Assembly (NCBI GenBank): GCA_021295815.1
Contig: JAGWBQ010000011.1
Span: forward strand, 1 to 64,000
DNA: 64,000 bases
Direction of reading: 5' to 3'
Source of the DNA: Gemmatimonadota bacterium
GTDB taxonomy: Bacteria; Gemmatimonadota; Gemmatimonadetes; Longimicrobiales; Gaopeijiaceae
A model generated the notes under the pieces. It saw only the letters and a program-made list of their open reading frames with translations, made no database searches and was not told the DNA's origin. Shown here piece after piece: positions 35,373-44,091 of the stretch. The first letter of the stretch is position 1, and each line of letters starts with the position of its first letter. Made by a program: the position numbers and the translations under genes.

Positions 35373-36695
35373 ATGAAGATGCACGAGCCTGACCGCTGTG
35401 TCAAGCCTGCCCGCCGCGTCAAGTCGGTCCGCGACCCGCTCTGGAACACGATCCGGCTCGATCCGGTCGCGGTTCGCATCATCGACACGCCCGAGTTTCA
35501 GCGTCTGCGCTACATCCGCCAGCTCGGCCTCGTCCATCTCATCTATCCCGGGGCCACTCACACCCGGTTCGACCACGCCCTCGGAGTCTACCACCTCACC
35601 CGCCGAGCGCTATCTCATCTTCGCGAGACCCACCGCGGCGGGAACGAGGTCTGGGAAGGCGCGGAGCTCGTCCCTTACGCCGCGCTTCTCCACGACATCG
35701 GTCATTACCCGCTCTCGCACGCGCTGGAGGAACTTCCTGCGGAGCTCGTCCCCGAAGGTCATGAGGCGACGGGAATGCACTTCCTGAGCTCCCCCGAACT
35801 GGAGGCGGCGGTGGCGGAGCTGGGCGAGGGAAGTTCGACCCGGATCCATGATCTTGTCACCGGAAAGAGCGAGCTGCCGCTGGCGGGGCTGGTGAGCGGA
35901 GGCCTCGACATGGACAAGATGGAGTATCTGCGCAGGGACGCCTTCTTCTGCGGGGTGCCCTACGGGGAGATCGACGTCGCGAGACTTCTTTCGGGGATCG
36001 CTCTCCTGGCCGATCCGGTGAGCGGGCGTTTCGAGCTCGGCATCAGGGAGAAGGGGGCGTCGGCCATCGAATCGCTTCTATTCGCGAAGTACCAGATGTT
36101 TCGGAACGTCTACTGGCATCACGCCGTCCGTGGCGCGACCTGTCTCTACAAGCGTATAGTCGAGGAGGCTCTGGCCGCGGGCATCGTCGAATCGGCGGAA
36201 CTTGTCGGACCCACCGACGAGGTGCTGCTCCACGAGCTGGCCCGAAGGACGGAAGACGATGGTCGGCCGATCGCCAGAAAGCTCGCCGGCAGGTGGCTGC
36301 CCGCACTACGCAACCGCCGTCTTCCCCGCCGGGCGCTCGAACTCTCCGTCTACGACTTCGAAGGCGTGGAACCGTCGTGGCTTTCCGCACCCACCGAGCG
36401 CAAGCGGCGTTTCGAGGACGCCCTCGCGGCCGAGCTAGGTCTGGAGAGCGGCGAGGTGATGATCGACTTCCCTCGCAAGCCCGGCATGTTTCAGCTCGAC
36501 TTCCTTGTGGAACGGAGGAGCGGTGCCGTCGAACGGCTGGACGAGGCCGGCATGCCCGGGATCGTGGATCTTCCGAAGCTGGGCCGGGAGCTGCACACCA
36601 CGGCGAGCGTACTCCGCATCTTCACCCTTGACCGACGTTCGCTCCGGGCCGAGGATGTGGCGAGGCGGATAGGGTTCGAGACACCGACGGACTAG
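35373..36695 (+). CDS. HD-domain phosphohydrolase (SAMHD1 / dNTPase-like)
   Basis: Protein of 440 residues. KSVRDPLWNTIRLDP and PEFQRLRYIRQLGLVHLIYPGATHTRFDHALGVYHL match the SAMHD1/YpgQ-type start, and the metal-binding LLHDIGHYPLSHALE contains the His-Asp pair. LDMDKMEYLRRDAFFCGVPYGEID completes the site and FAKYQMFRNVYWHHAVRG is conserved downstream. Family members hydrolyse dNTPs or other nucleotides in the cytoplasm. The gene is divergent from the UvrC-like gene with only 28 bases between start codons. A role in keeping nucleotide pools or damaged nucleotides in check would fit that neighbour, but this is inference. Confidence 0.85.
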   Translation: MKMHEPDRCVKPARRVKSVRDPLWNTIRLDPVAVRIIDTPEFQRLRYIRQLGLVHLIYPGATHTRFDHALGVYHLTRRALSHLRETHRGGNEVWEGAELVPYAALLHDIGHYPLSHALEELPAELVPEGHEATGMHFLSSPELEAAVAELGEGSSTRIHDLVTGKSELPLAGLVSGGLDMDKMEYLRRDAFFCGVPYGEIDVARLLSGIALLADPVSGRFELGIREKGASAIESLLFAKYQMFRNVYWHHAVRGATCLYKRIVEEALAAGIVESAELVGPTDEVLLHELARRTEDDGRPIARKLAGRWLPALRNRRLPRRALELSVYDFEGVEPSWLSAPTERKRRFEDALAAELGLESGEVMIDFPRKPGMFQLDFLVERRSGAVERLDEAGMPGIVDLPKLGRELHTTASVLRIFTLDRRSLRAEDVARRIGFETPTD

Positions 36696-36947
36696 CCGGC
36701 GGCGTTGTCCGCGATGGTGGCGAACTGGCGGTTCCGGTACCTGCAGGGAACCACGACCTGTGATCGGGTTATCGCCTGTGTACGCCCGCCGCAGGGAAAC
36801 TCCTCGGGAGGCGCTTTCCCCCGGGGCCGGTATCCGCCTGTTAACGTTTTCGGGTTTCCGGCGTAAGAAGGGTTGACACCATCTGCGTTTGTGTGCAGTT
36901 TGAATGGCTATACCCCAAATCGGGGGCACCCACGGAGCACGAGGACG
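36696..36947. other. Leader region upstream of rpoD
   Basis: This 252-base gap holds a TTGACA hexamer at 36873-36878 and a GGCTATACC stretch at 36906-36914. Their spacing is 30 bases, too far to be one sigma-70 promoter, so each would need another partner that I cannot identify. No hairpin with a T-run was seen. The sequence is less GC-rich near 36895-36920 than its surroundings. Confidence 0.3.
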
Positions 36948-37856
36948 ATGCCAGCCCGCCACGGTAACCACGCCCGTAAGAGGGATCGGACAACTCAGCA
37001 ACTGCTCGCCGGCTTCGACGCCGGTGTCGAGGAGCAGAGTGCGCTCGACCAGTACCTGCAGGACGTGAGCCGCCACGAACTCATCACGGTCGAGCAGGAA
37101 AAGGCGCTCGGCGCCCTGGCTCAGCAGGGTGACGAGAAGGCCGTCAAGGCGCTCGCCGAGGCGAACCTCCGCTTCGTCATCAGCGTGGCGAAGAAGTACC
37201 AGAACCGCGGCGTCGCGCTCACCGACCTCATCCAGGAAGGCAACGTCGGCCTAATCACGGCTGCGAGGAAGTTCGATCCCAACCAAGGGGTCAAGTTTAT
37301 CAGCTACGCCGTGTGGTGGATACGCCAGGCGATTCTGGCCGCCCTCGCCAATCAGGGCCGGCCCGTGCGCGTCCCCCTCAATCGCGCAAGCGATCTGGCG
37401 CGCATCTTCAGGGAGAAGGAGCGCTACAAGCAGAAGCACGGCAAGGAGCCGGAGTCGGCCAAGCTGGGCGAGCTCACCAACCTGACGCCCGACCTCGTCG
37501 AGTCTCTCCAGACGCTCAACGCGGCCGAAATCAGGCTCGACGCACCGATCGGCGACTCCGAGGACTCGCAGTTGGTCGAGCGCTTCATTTCGGAAGAGGC
37601 GGCGGAGCCGGAGATCGAGGTCGAGAACCGGGTGCTGCAGGAGACGATCTCGCAGGCGCTCTCCGGCCTCGATGACCGCGACGCTCAGGTGCTGCGTCTC
37701 TACTTCGGACTCGACGGCGGCCGCCAACATACTCTCGAGGAGATCGGCAAGGAGCTCGGCGTCACCCGCGAACGCATTCGTCAACTCCGCGACCGCGCCC
37801 TCCGAAGGCTGCGCACCGGAGATCTCGGATCCAAGCTGGCATCGTTCGCGGCGTAG
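36948..37856 (+). CDS. rpoD: Primary-type sigma-70 factor, short form without region 1.1
   Basis: Protein of 302 residues. Region 1.2 (SALDQYLQDVSRHELITVEQE), region 2 (ANLRFVISVAKKYQNRGVALTDLIQEGN, then FDPNQGVKFISYAVWWIRQAI), region 3 (GRPVRVPLNRASDLARIF, then PESAKLGELTNLTPD) and region 4 (LDDRDAQVLRLYFGLDGG, TLEEIGKELGVTRERIRQLRDRALRRLR) are all present. Region 1.1 and the long non-conserved region of E. coli RpoD are missing, as in other primary sigma factors outside Proteobacteria. In-frame sequence upstream lacks conserved residues, so I chose the ATG at 36948 with GAGGA close before it. rsgA follows and probably overlaps its end. Confidence 0.93.
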   Translation: MPARHGNHARKRDRTTQQLLAGFDAGVEEQSALDQYLQDVSRHELITVEQEKALGALAQQGDEKAVKALAEANLRFVISVAKKYQNRGVALTDLIQEGNVGLITAARKFDPNQGVKFISYAVWWIRQAILAALANQGRPVRVPLNRASDLARIFREKERYKQKHGKEPESAKLGELTNLTPDLVESLQTLNAAEIRLDAPIGDSEDSQLVERFISEEAAEPEIEVENRVLQETISQALSGLDDRDAQVLRLYFGLDGGRQHTLEEIGKELGVTRERIRQLRDRALRRLRTGDLGSKLASFAA

Positions 37857-38767
37857 TCCACCAGGCCGGGGGAGGCAGATACCTTGTCTGCCTCGGACTC
37901 GGCCGGTACGTCGAGGCCACCGTGCGCGGCAGGCTCAAGCACAGGGAGAGCGAGCTCGAGAAGATAGTCGTCGGCGACTCAGTCGAGCTCTCCGGCGGGA
38001 ACTCGTCCTGGACGATAGAGTCGGTGGCCGGACGCCGCACTCTCCTGGCGCGCCGCGGGCGGGGCGGCACCACCGGCAAGTTGATTGCCGCGAACGTCGA
38101 TACGGCTTTCGCGGTGATCTCCGTTCGCGAACCCAGGGCCAAGCTCGAGCTTGCCGACCGCCTCCTCGTCCTCGCCGAGGCCGGTAGGCTGAGGCCGGTG
38201 CTTGTGGTCAACAAGATCGATCTGCCGGACGGCGACCTGATCGCCGACAGCTTGCTTTCCCTTTACCGCACCGTCGGATACCGGGCTCTAAAGGTCAGTG
38301 CGACGACCGGCACGGGGTTGAGCGAACTCGTTCAGGAGATGTCCGGATCGCTCTCCACCCTCATCGGGCCTTCCGGGGTCGGCAAGTCCTCGTTGCTGAA
38401 CGCCATCAAGCCGAGCCTCGGCCGTCGGACGGCTCCGGTCTCCGGTCTCGGCACGGGCAGGCACACGACCGTCAGTTCCAGAATCGTCTCGCTCGTCGGA
38501 GGCGCGTCGGTGGCCGACACACCGGGATTCGCCAACGTAAAGGTCTGGGGTCTCGGTCCGGCGGAACTCGTCCGCTGCTTTCCCGAGTTGAGGAGGCTCT
38601 CTCCGTCCTGCCGCTTCCGGGACTGCGCCCACATCGCCGAGCCCGATTGCGCGGTGCGGGAGGCGGTCGGTCGAGGCGCCATCGAAGGATCCAGGTATCG
38701 GAGCTACCTGGACGCCCGGACCGAGGCGGCCGAAGCCCTGCCCGAATGGAGCGCCGCGAGGACATAG
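37841..38767 (+). CDS. rsgA: Ribosome small-subunit-dependent GTPase A, probable AUC start
   Basis: Circularly permuted GTPase that acts in 30S subunit maturation. G4 (NKIDLPDG), G1 (GPSGVGKSS), G3 (DTPG) and the zinc site (SCRFRDCAHIAEPDC) are clear. The first ATG/GTG/TTG in frame is the GTG at 37922, but the 27 codons before it encode GVVHQAGGGRYLV and YVEATV, which is the conserved first part of the OB-fold domain. That frame has no ATG, GTG, TTG or CTG back to a stop at 37673. An ATC at 37841 stands exactly where family proteins begin (B. subtilis CpgA has four residues before the same strand). Starting there gives 308 residues and overlaps the rpoD end by 16 bases. Confidence 0.85.
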   Translation: MVRGVVHQAGGGRYLVCLGLGRYVEATVRGRLKHRESELEKIVVGDSVELSGGNSSWTIESVAGRRTLLARRGRGGTTGKLIAANVDTAFAVISVREPRAKLELADRLLVLAEAGRLRPVLVVNKIDLPDGDLIADSLLSLYRTVGYRALKVSATTGTGLSELVQEMSGSLSTLIGPSGVGKSSLLNAIKPSLGRRTAPVSGLGTGRHTTVSSRIVSLVGGASVADTPGFANVKVWGLGPAELVRCFPELRRLSPSCRFRDCAHIAEPDCAVREAVGRGAIEGSRYRSYLDARTEAAEALPEWSAART

Positions 38768-38776
38768 CGGCCGTGC

Positions 38777-38857
38777 CGAAACTCGCACGAGCACCGAGAG
38801 CGAGCTGAGCAGCCGCGCACGGTACGATGAGGGACGAACAGCACCGCTATTCGCCCG
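38777..38857 (+). repeat. Composite intergenic repeat, copy 1
   Basis: CGAAACTCGCACGAG opens the unit at 38777 and is followed by CCGAGAGCGAGCTGAGC, nearly identical to the copy at 58603. At 38831-38857 a 27-bp imperfect palindrome (core CGAA-AGC-GCT-TTCG) follows; its reverse complement recurs with two mismatches at 42827-42853. GCGCGGATGCGG lies further downstream, as in copy 2. The unit fills the 163-base gap between convergent rsgA and the ABC ATPase gene and could form a bidirectional hairpin. Confidence 0.6.
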
Positions 38858-38930
38858 GAGAGCGGCACCGTGAGCAGGGTCCAGCGCGGATGCGGTGTCG
38901 CACTGCCGTGGAGGCGTTGTCCACGCGCTG

Positions 38931-39770
38931 TCAGTCCGACCCGTCCACCGGCTCCGCCTGCCGGTCGTCGCAGGCCGGGTCACCTTCGAGCGCCGTCACC
39001 CGCAGCATCCCCGATTCCGGCTCCCTCGAGACCGCCACCGGCCAGTCGTAGAGGTCGGAGAGGCGGTCGGTCCGCATCACCTCGGCGGGCGGGCCGTCGG
39101 CGACCACCTTTCCCGCCTTCAGCAAGAGCGCCTCGTCGGCGAAGCGGGCCGCGAGTTCCAGGTCGTGGACGACCACGATCACCGTCCGGCCTTCGTCGGC
39201 CTTTCGGCGCAAGAGTCGGAAAATCCTCATCCGGTGGTGGAGATCGAGGCTGGCTGACGGCTCGTCGAGGGCGAGCGCCTTCGGTCGCTGAGCCAGCGCT
39301 CTCGCGATGCGGGCGAGCTGGAGCTCTCCTCCTGAGAGAGTGGCCACGTCGCGGTCGGCGAATCCGGTCAGACCGCACTCCGCCATGGCCGCCTCCACCT
39401 CCTTCCGGTCGGTGGGTCGCTCCGCTTGGAGCGGTCCCAGGTGCGGGTAGCGCCCCATGCCGACGAGCCCTCGCACTGTCAGCGGGAACGGGAAGGCCTC
39501 GCGCTGGGTCACGACGCCTACCGCCTGGGCCCGCCTGCGGGGCTCCCACTCCTCGATCCTCCGACCGTCCAGAAGCGCTTCTCCCTTGGCGGGCGTGAGC
39601 AGACCGAGCATGACCCGCAGCAAAGTGGTCTTGCCGCACCCGTTAGGCCCCGCGACGGCCTTGAAGCCACCGCCTTCCGCCGAGGTCGAGACTCCGGCGA
39701 GTGCGGGAACCGGGCTGCCGGGATAGGTCAGGTGAACTCCGGCGGTTTCGAACTTCACACCGACTCCCAT
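38931..39770 (-). CDS. ABC transporter ATPase, FepC/BtuD type
   Basis: Protein of 279 residues. Walker A GPNGCGKTT (about 42-50), Q-loop VTQREAF, signature LSGGELQLARIARAL, Walker B ALALDEPSASLDL and the switch histidine in VVVHDLEL are all visible. It energises import of an iron chelate, heme or cobalamin across the inner membrane together with the two genes before it. It starts four bases after the permease stop. The substrate cannot be fixed from the ATPase alone; binding-protein resemblance favours cobalamin-type or iron-chelate uptake. Confidence 0.9.
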   Translation of the reverse strand: MGVGVKFETAGVHLTYPGSPVPALAGVSTSAEGGGFKAVAGPNGCGKTTLLRVMLGLLTPAKGEALLDGRRIEEWEPRRRAQAVGVVTQREAFPFPLTVRGLVGMGRYPHLGPLQAERPTDRKEVEAAMAECGLTGFADRDVATLSGGELQLARIARALAQRPKALALDEPSASLDLHHRMRIFRLLRRKADEGRTVIVVVHDLELAARFADEALLLKAGKVVADGPPAEVMRTDRLSDLYDWPVAVSREPESGMLRVTALEGDPACDDRQAEPVDGSD

Positions 39771-39774
39771 GGCG

Positions 39775-40758
39775 TCACCCCGACCGCCTGAGCAATATGA
39801 GGAAGACCGGCACTCCGACGACGGCGGTCACCACCCCGATCGGAAGCTCCGTCGGCGAGATCACCGTACGGGCAAGCAGGTCGGCGAAAACGAGGAAGTT
39901 GGCGCCGGCGAGAAACACGATCGGCAGCAGGACGCGGTTGTCGGCCACCACCACCATGCGCACGACGTGCGGCATGACGAGACCCACGAAGCCGATGATG
40001 CCGACGAAGGCGACTCCGGACGCGGCTATGAGAGCCGAGAGCAGAAGCACGATCCGCTTCATTCTCTCCACCGAAGCTCCGAGGTGGTGAGCGGTCTCTT
40101 CGCCGATCGCGAGAAGATTCAGGGCCCGGGCGCAGCCGAGCAGGCCGAGAGTGGCCGGAATAGTGTAGGTCGCGACAATCAGGACTTCGTTCCACGAGCT
40201 GTTCGCCACGCTCCCCATCATCCACAGCAAAGCCCTCTGAGCGGCGCTCCCCTCGGCCAGGGTCATCATCAGAGCGATGACGGAACCGAAGAACGCGGAT
40301 ACCGCCACACCTGCGAGAAGCAGGACTTTCACATCCATGACGGCTCGCGACGCGGAAGCGAACCCGAATATGAGTAAGAGGGCGAAGATCGAGCCCGCGA
40401 AAGCCACTACCGGAAGACCCCACGACGCTGCGGCGACCCAGCCGAACGTGATCACCGCCACCGCACCCAGAGCCGCACCGCTGGAAATGCCGAGGATGTA
40501 GGGCTCGGCGAGCGGGTTGCGCAGCAGCGACTGGAATCCGGCCCCCGAGACCGCGAGCCCTCCTCCCACCAGGAGTGCCATTATCACTCTCGGAAGCCTC
40601 AGTCCGACGGTTATCCCCCGATCCGCGCTTTCGAGTCCCACCAACGCTCGAAACACGTCGACAACCGAAACCTCCGCGCCGCCGACCCCGACACCTAACG
40701 CCACAGCGAGGGCGAGAGAGACCGTTAGCCCGACCGCGACGGACGACGAGCGCTTCAT
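39775..40758 (-). CDS. FecCD-family ABC permease (BtuC-like)
   Basis: Protein of 327 residues with about ten hydrophobic segments. Family hallmarks: LRLPRVIMALLVGGGLAVSGAGFQSLLRNPLAEPYILGISSGAALGA near the N-terminus, then IGEETAHHLG (coupling to the ATPase) and FVGIIGFVGLVMPHVVRM. It forms the dimeric membrane channel of a type II importer. It is 18 bases after the binding-protein gene and four bases before the ATPase gene. Confidence 0.92.
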   Translation of the reverse strand: MKRSSSVAVGLTVSLALAVALGVGVGGAEVSVVDVFRALVGLESADRGITVGLRLPRVIMALLVGGGLAVSGAGFQSLLRNPLAEPYILGISSGAALGAVAVITFGWVAAASWGLPVVAFAGSIFALLLIFGFASASRAVMDVKVLLLAGVAVSAFFGSVIALMMTLAEGSAAQRALLWMMGSVANSSWNEVLIVATYTIPATLGLLGCARALNLLAIGEETAHHLGASVERMKRIVLLLSALIAASGVAFVGIIGFVGLVMPHVVRMVVVADNRVLLPIVFLAGANFLVFADLLARTVISPTELPIGVVTAVVGVPVFLILLRRSG

Positions 40759-40776
40759 CGGCCCGGCGAGTCGTTC

Positions 40777-41634
40777 CTAATCGTGCGGAAAGAACAGACC
40801 GTGGAGGTACTCCGCGTCTTCCGCAATCCCCGGTCCGGGAACCTGCAAACGTCCGCCCAGCTCTATCACCCGGGCGTCCGGCGCCAGACGGGGATCCCAG
40901 TCGCTCGCCGTGTTCACCAGCACTATGTCCGGTGCGGCGAACCTGAGGACCTCGGGGCTGATCGGGACGAATCCTCCGTCCTCGTCAAGCGGGTTCTTAC
41001 CTCCGGCCGTCTCGACGATCTCGTTGACCCAGCTGCCGCGAGTCGCCACGAACGGTGGCGTTCCGCCCAGCACATAGACCACACTCGGCCCCTTTCGGTC
41101 TTCCGAGAGCGCACGCAAGCTCCCCAGCCTGTTGCGCAAATCGGCCACAAGCGCGGCGGCCCTGTCCTCAGACCCGGTGACCGCGCCGACTATCTCGACC
41201 TGCCGAAACACGTCTTCCATCAGACCGGTTTTCACGGACACCGTCGGGATGCCGAATTCACCCAGTCGGTCCGCGATCCCTCGGCTGTCGTCGCCCTGAT
41301 AGAATATCACGAGGTCCGGGTCGCGCTCGATGACGTGTTCGAGGCTCGGGTCGATGCCCCTTCCGACCGACGCGATTTTCGCCGCCCACTCCGCCGTGTC
41401 GAACTGGGTGCGACCCACCAGCCGGTCCTCCTCGCCGAGAGCGCGCAGAACGGCGGTGGCGGAAGGTACCAGCGACACGATACGTCGAGCCGGCTCGACG
41501 AGGCTCCGTTCGACACCGGAGGCGTCCACCACCAGAACGCCGCCGTCCGGCGGGGGCTCCGCACATCCTGCCGCCGCAGCGAGAATCGCGACCGGCAGCC
41601 AATGCGGCACAGTCCGGCGGCGCCGGTACCTCAT
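40777..41634 (-). CDS. Periplasmic substrate-binding lipoprotein, BtuF-like
   Basis: Protein of 285 residues. Lipobox AAGC follows a signal peptide. VVDASGVERSLVEPARRIVSLVPSATAVLRALGEEDRLVGRT is the typical start of the BtuF/FhuD class III binding fold. VIERDPDLVIFY, VVYVLGGTPPFVATRGSWVNEIVETAGG and FAAPDIVLVNT follow. The ATG at 41634 overlaps the upstream stop as ATGA, which decides the start. BtuF-like proteins bind cobalamin; others bind heme or siderophores. No cobalamin riboswitch was recognised upstream. Confidence 0.88.
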   Translation of the reverse strand: MRYRRRRTVPHWLPVAILAAAAGCAEPPPDGGVLVVDASGVERSLVEPARRIVSLVPSATAVLRALGEEDRLVGRTQFDTAEWAAKIASVGRGIDPSLEHVIERDPDLVIFYQGDDSRGIADRLGEFGIPTVSVKTGLMEDVFRQVEIVGAVTGSEDRAAALVADLRNRLGSLRALSEDRKGPSVVYVLGGTPPFVATRGSWVNEIVETAGGKNPLDEDGGFVPISPEVLRFAAPDIVLVNTASDWDPRLAPDARVIELGGRLQVPGPGIAEDAEYLHGLFFPHD

Positions 41635-42638
41635 CCTCCCGTCGCGGCCCGGCAGGGTTCGTCTTCGAAGAGGGATCTCCAGAATCTTCCCCGTCCCCTG
41701 ATCACCTGCCATCCGGCGTCCTGCTCCCCGTGAATCCGGAGCAACACCTCGTCGGCGCCGTCGCCATCGATATCCACGCGGTCGAAGAAGCTCGGCACCG
41801 CCTTCCCGGCACCGGCCTTCCTAAAGTCGGAATAAGCGGTGAAAATCCGGCCCTCCTCGTCTCCGCCGCCCATCACGAAAATGGAGTAGGCGGTCTCGAG
41901 CGCAGTCGGACTCACCGGACCCACCGCGACCTCGTCGCCCAAGGTGAATGTGGCGGCGAAGAAGCGGTCCTCGGGACCTCCGCCGACTGCGAACGCGGTG
42001 ATCTCACGGCGAATCGAGAGAAAGCCCTCCGAAGGCCAGGCGGCCCCCTCCGTCGCGACGATGCCCGACGCCATGCTCAGCGAGCCGACCCGTTGAGCGT
42101 AGTTGTGCCTGAGCGGTCTGTAGCTGCCGAAGTCACGGCGCCCGGCGTAATCTCGGGGAAGCGCGACCAGCGCCTCGGCCGAAACCGCCTGCGGGATCAC
42201 TCGCACCTCGCCTTCGACCTGGGGGAGTCCGGTTTCGCAAGCCTCGCCTTCGTCGACCACGGAATCGACCACGAGCTCGCCCACACGAGCACCGTCGGCG
42301 AAGAGTATCCACTCGGTGCCGACGGCCAGCGGTCCGGCTGCCAGCGCCTCGCCGATACGCGGCAAGTCGTGCTCCGTGGGTACGGCCCTCAGGGAATCGC
42401 CGTTCCACAGACCCACGATCTCCAGACGGACGCGGTCGGCGTCTCGTTCGCCGGCCAGCAGAAAGACCCCTTCCGGAACATCGGGGAGCGTTACCTCGCT
42501 CACCTCCACCGTTTCCTCGACGGTCCCGGAGCGATCCGGGGGACCGCGCAGCGCAATGGAAGCCCCTTCCATTTCCACGCAACCGGTCGTTCCTGCGAGG
42601 AGGCAGACCGGGATTACTCTATTGGGGAAGCAGGCCAT
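41631..42638 (-). CDS. Lipoprotein of unknown function with a C-terminal FG-GAP-like strand
   Basis: Protein of 335 residues. Lipobox TTGC ends the signal peptide. No family was recognised for the middle part, which is rich in beta-strand patterns and ends with VDIDGDGADEVLLRIHGEQDAGW, a calcium-binding type D-x-D-G-D-G-x-D motif as in FG-GAP/VCBS propellers. Its stop overlaps the BtuF-like start, so it is the first gene of the importer operon. It may help ligand capture at the surface. Function otherwise unknown. Confidence 0.7.
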   Translation of the reverse strand: MACFPNRVIPVCLLAGTTGCVEMEGASIALRGPPDRSGTVEETVEVSEVTLPDVPEGVFLLAGERDADRVRLEIVGLWNGDSLRAVPTEHDLPRIGEALAAGPLAVGTEWILFADGARVGELVVDSVVDEGEACETGLPQVEGEVRVIPQAVSAEALVALPRDYAGRRDFGSYRPLRHNYAQRVGSLSMASGIVATEGAAWPSEGFLSIRREITAFAVGGGPEDRFFAATFTLGDEVAVGPVSPTALETAYSIFVMGGGDEEGRIFTAYSDFRKAGAGKAVPSFFDRVDIDGDGADEVLLRIHGEQDAGWQVIRGRGRFWRSLFEDEPCRAATGG

Positions 42639-42766
42639 GGCGCTCGGGGACGGAGTGTGGGATGAGCTTCAATCGAAGGGCGCAAGGGCATGCACGGCAA
42701 GCATGCGAGAGTCGGAGAGGTCGGGCACCGGCCGGGACCGGTCCTCATAAAGCTAGCAGTCGGCAG

Positions 42767-42853
42767 CGAAACTCGCACGAGCGGCGAAGCGCCGTGCGGG
42801 ACGCCGTGCTCCTCGGTGTCGATCTTCGGGCGAATAGCGGTGCCGCTCGTCCC
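42767..42853 (+). repeat. Composite intergenic repeat, copy 2
   Basis: CGAAACTCGCACGAGC at 42767 is identical to copy 1. The 27-bp palindromic block at 42827-42853 matches the reverse complement of the copy 1 block with two mismatches, and GCGCGGATGCGG follows at about 42871. It fills most of the 280-base gap upstream of the importer operon; nothing else was recognised in that gap. Confidence 0.6.
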
Positions 42854-42918
42854 TCAATCGCGCCTTGCCCGCGCGGATGCGGCAGCGTTCCGCCGCAGGT
42901 GGTCCTGTCCGCGGACTG

Positions 42919-43896
42919 CTACAGTGACAACACGGTCCCCAACCCGGCCTCCTCCGCCTGCACCAAGGCCAAATGTGCTACCGCGACATCCTGAACGGCG
43001 TTCCCGACGGACTTGAAGAACGTAATCTCGTCGGGCCTCGTGCGCCCCGGAACCCGGCCCGCGACCACGTCTCCCAACTCGCCGACAACGGCTGACTCGT
43101 CGATCACCCCGGCGGCGAGCGGCTGCAGGATGTCCCCCGCCTCGGCCATAGCGCCAGCCCGCTGGTCCACAACGATGCGCGCCCTGGCGACGAGGGTCGC
43201 GTCGACCTCGGCCATCTCGGGAGTGAAGGAGCCGATGCCGGTCACATGGGCTCCGTCCTCGACGAGCGAGCCGTCGAAGACCGGTGTGGGGCTGGTGGTG
43301 GCGGCGATCACCAGGTCGGCTCCCGCGAGGGCCTCCTCGGGTGTCCGCGCCGCTCTCGCCTCGAGGCCGGAATCCGACGCCTCGATCTCTCTTGCCAGGG
43401 TTCGTCCGGTATCGTCCAACGTGAAGACGCGGACCTCTCGCACCTCCCGCACGCAGCGTACCGCATCGAGCTGGGTGCGCGCCTGAACGCCGGCCCCGAA
43501 AAGGGCGACCGTTCCGGCCTGCGGACACGCCATCAGGTCGGCGGCGAGCCCTCCTCCCGCCCCCGTGCGCAGCGCGGTCAGCCACTCCCCCTCCAGCAAG
43601 GCTTTCAGAGCGCCGGTTCTAGGGTCGAAGACCGCTATGGCGGCGTGAATCGCCGGAAGGCCGTAACGCTCGGGATTGTCCAGGTTGACGCTCACCAGCT
43701 TGGCCGCCACTCTTTCGTTCCCCACCCGTCCCGGCATGAAGAGGGCGACACCTCCGGGTGTGTCCATGGAGAGGCGGGTCGGCGCGTGGGCTGTCCCGTC
43801 GGAGAGGGAACGGAAGGCCTCGCGCATGGCGGCGATGGCCGTCGGCATGTCGAGGGCCGCCGCGATCTCCTTCCGGGAAAGAACTCTGATCTTCAT
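42919..43896 (-). CDS. Ornithine cyclodeaminase / mu-crystallin family protein
   Basis: Protein of 325 residues. Family signs: LSRKEIAAALDM at the start, MPGRVGNERVAAKLVSVNLDN, EGEWLTALRTGAGGGLAADLM, the Rossmann GAGVQARTQLDAV at about 133-145, and GIGSFTPEMAEVD. The family includes ornithine cyclodeaminase, alanine dehydrogenase and ketimine reductase, all NAD(P)-linked amine/imine reactions; the exact substrate is open. It is divergent from a sarcosine-oxidase-like flavoenzyme, which also handles amino-acid imines, so the pair may belong to one pathway. Confidence 0.88.
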   Translation of the reverse strand: MKIRVLSRKEIAAALDMPTAIAAMREAFRSLSDGTAHAPTRLSMDTPGGVALFMPGRVGNERVAAKLVSVNLDNPERYGLPAIHAAIAVFDPRTGALKALLEGEWLTALRTGAGGGLAADLMACPQAGTVALFGAGVQARTQLDAVRCVREVREVRVFTLDDTGRTLAREIEASDSGLEARAARTPEEALAGADLVIAATTSPTPVFDGSLVEDGAHVTGIGSFTPEMAEVDATLVARARIVVDQRAGAMAEAGDILQPLAAGVIDESAVVGELGDVVAGRVPGRTRPDEITFFKSVGNAVQDVAVAHLALVQAEEAGLGTVLSL

Positions 43897-44091
43897 ATTC
43901 CGGGTTCGGTCAGGAGCTGCCGGCCGCCCGCGCCCTTGCGGGGGACCGTGTCGCTTTCGTAACTATTCATGATCTGACGATAGCTTGACCGATGCATCCG
44001 GCGAAGCTGACGACGAGAGACGCGCGGCCTGCGCGGTCCCCAAAGATCCTTCAACAGGTGATGACCCAACATGATACCAGCCGGAAGAACC

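Noticed and set aside
36873-36914. Consensus sigma-70 promoter for rpoD (TTGACA with TATACC)
   Set aside because: The two hexamers are 30 bases apart, well outside working spacing; kept only as a note on the leader region.
42639-42918. Cobalamin riboswitch upstream of the BtuFCD-like operon
   Set aside because: The gap is filled mainly by the intergenic repeat; the conserved B12-box pattern could not be found by eye on the minus strand.
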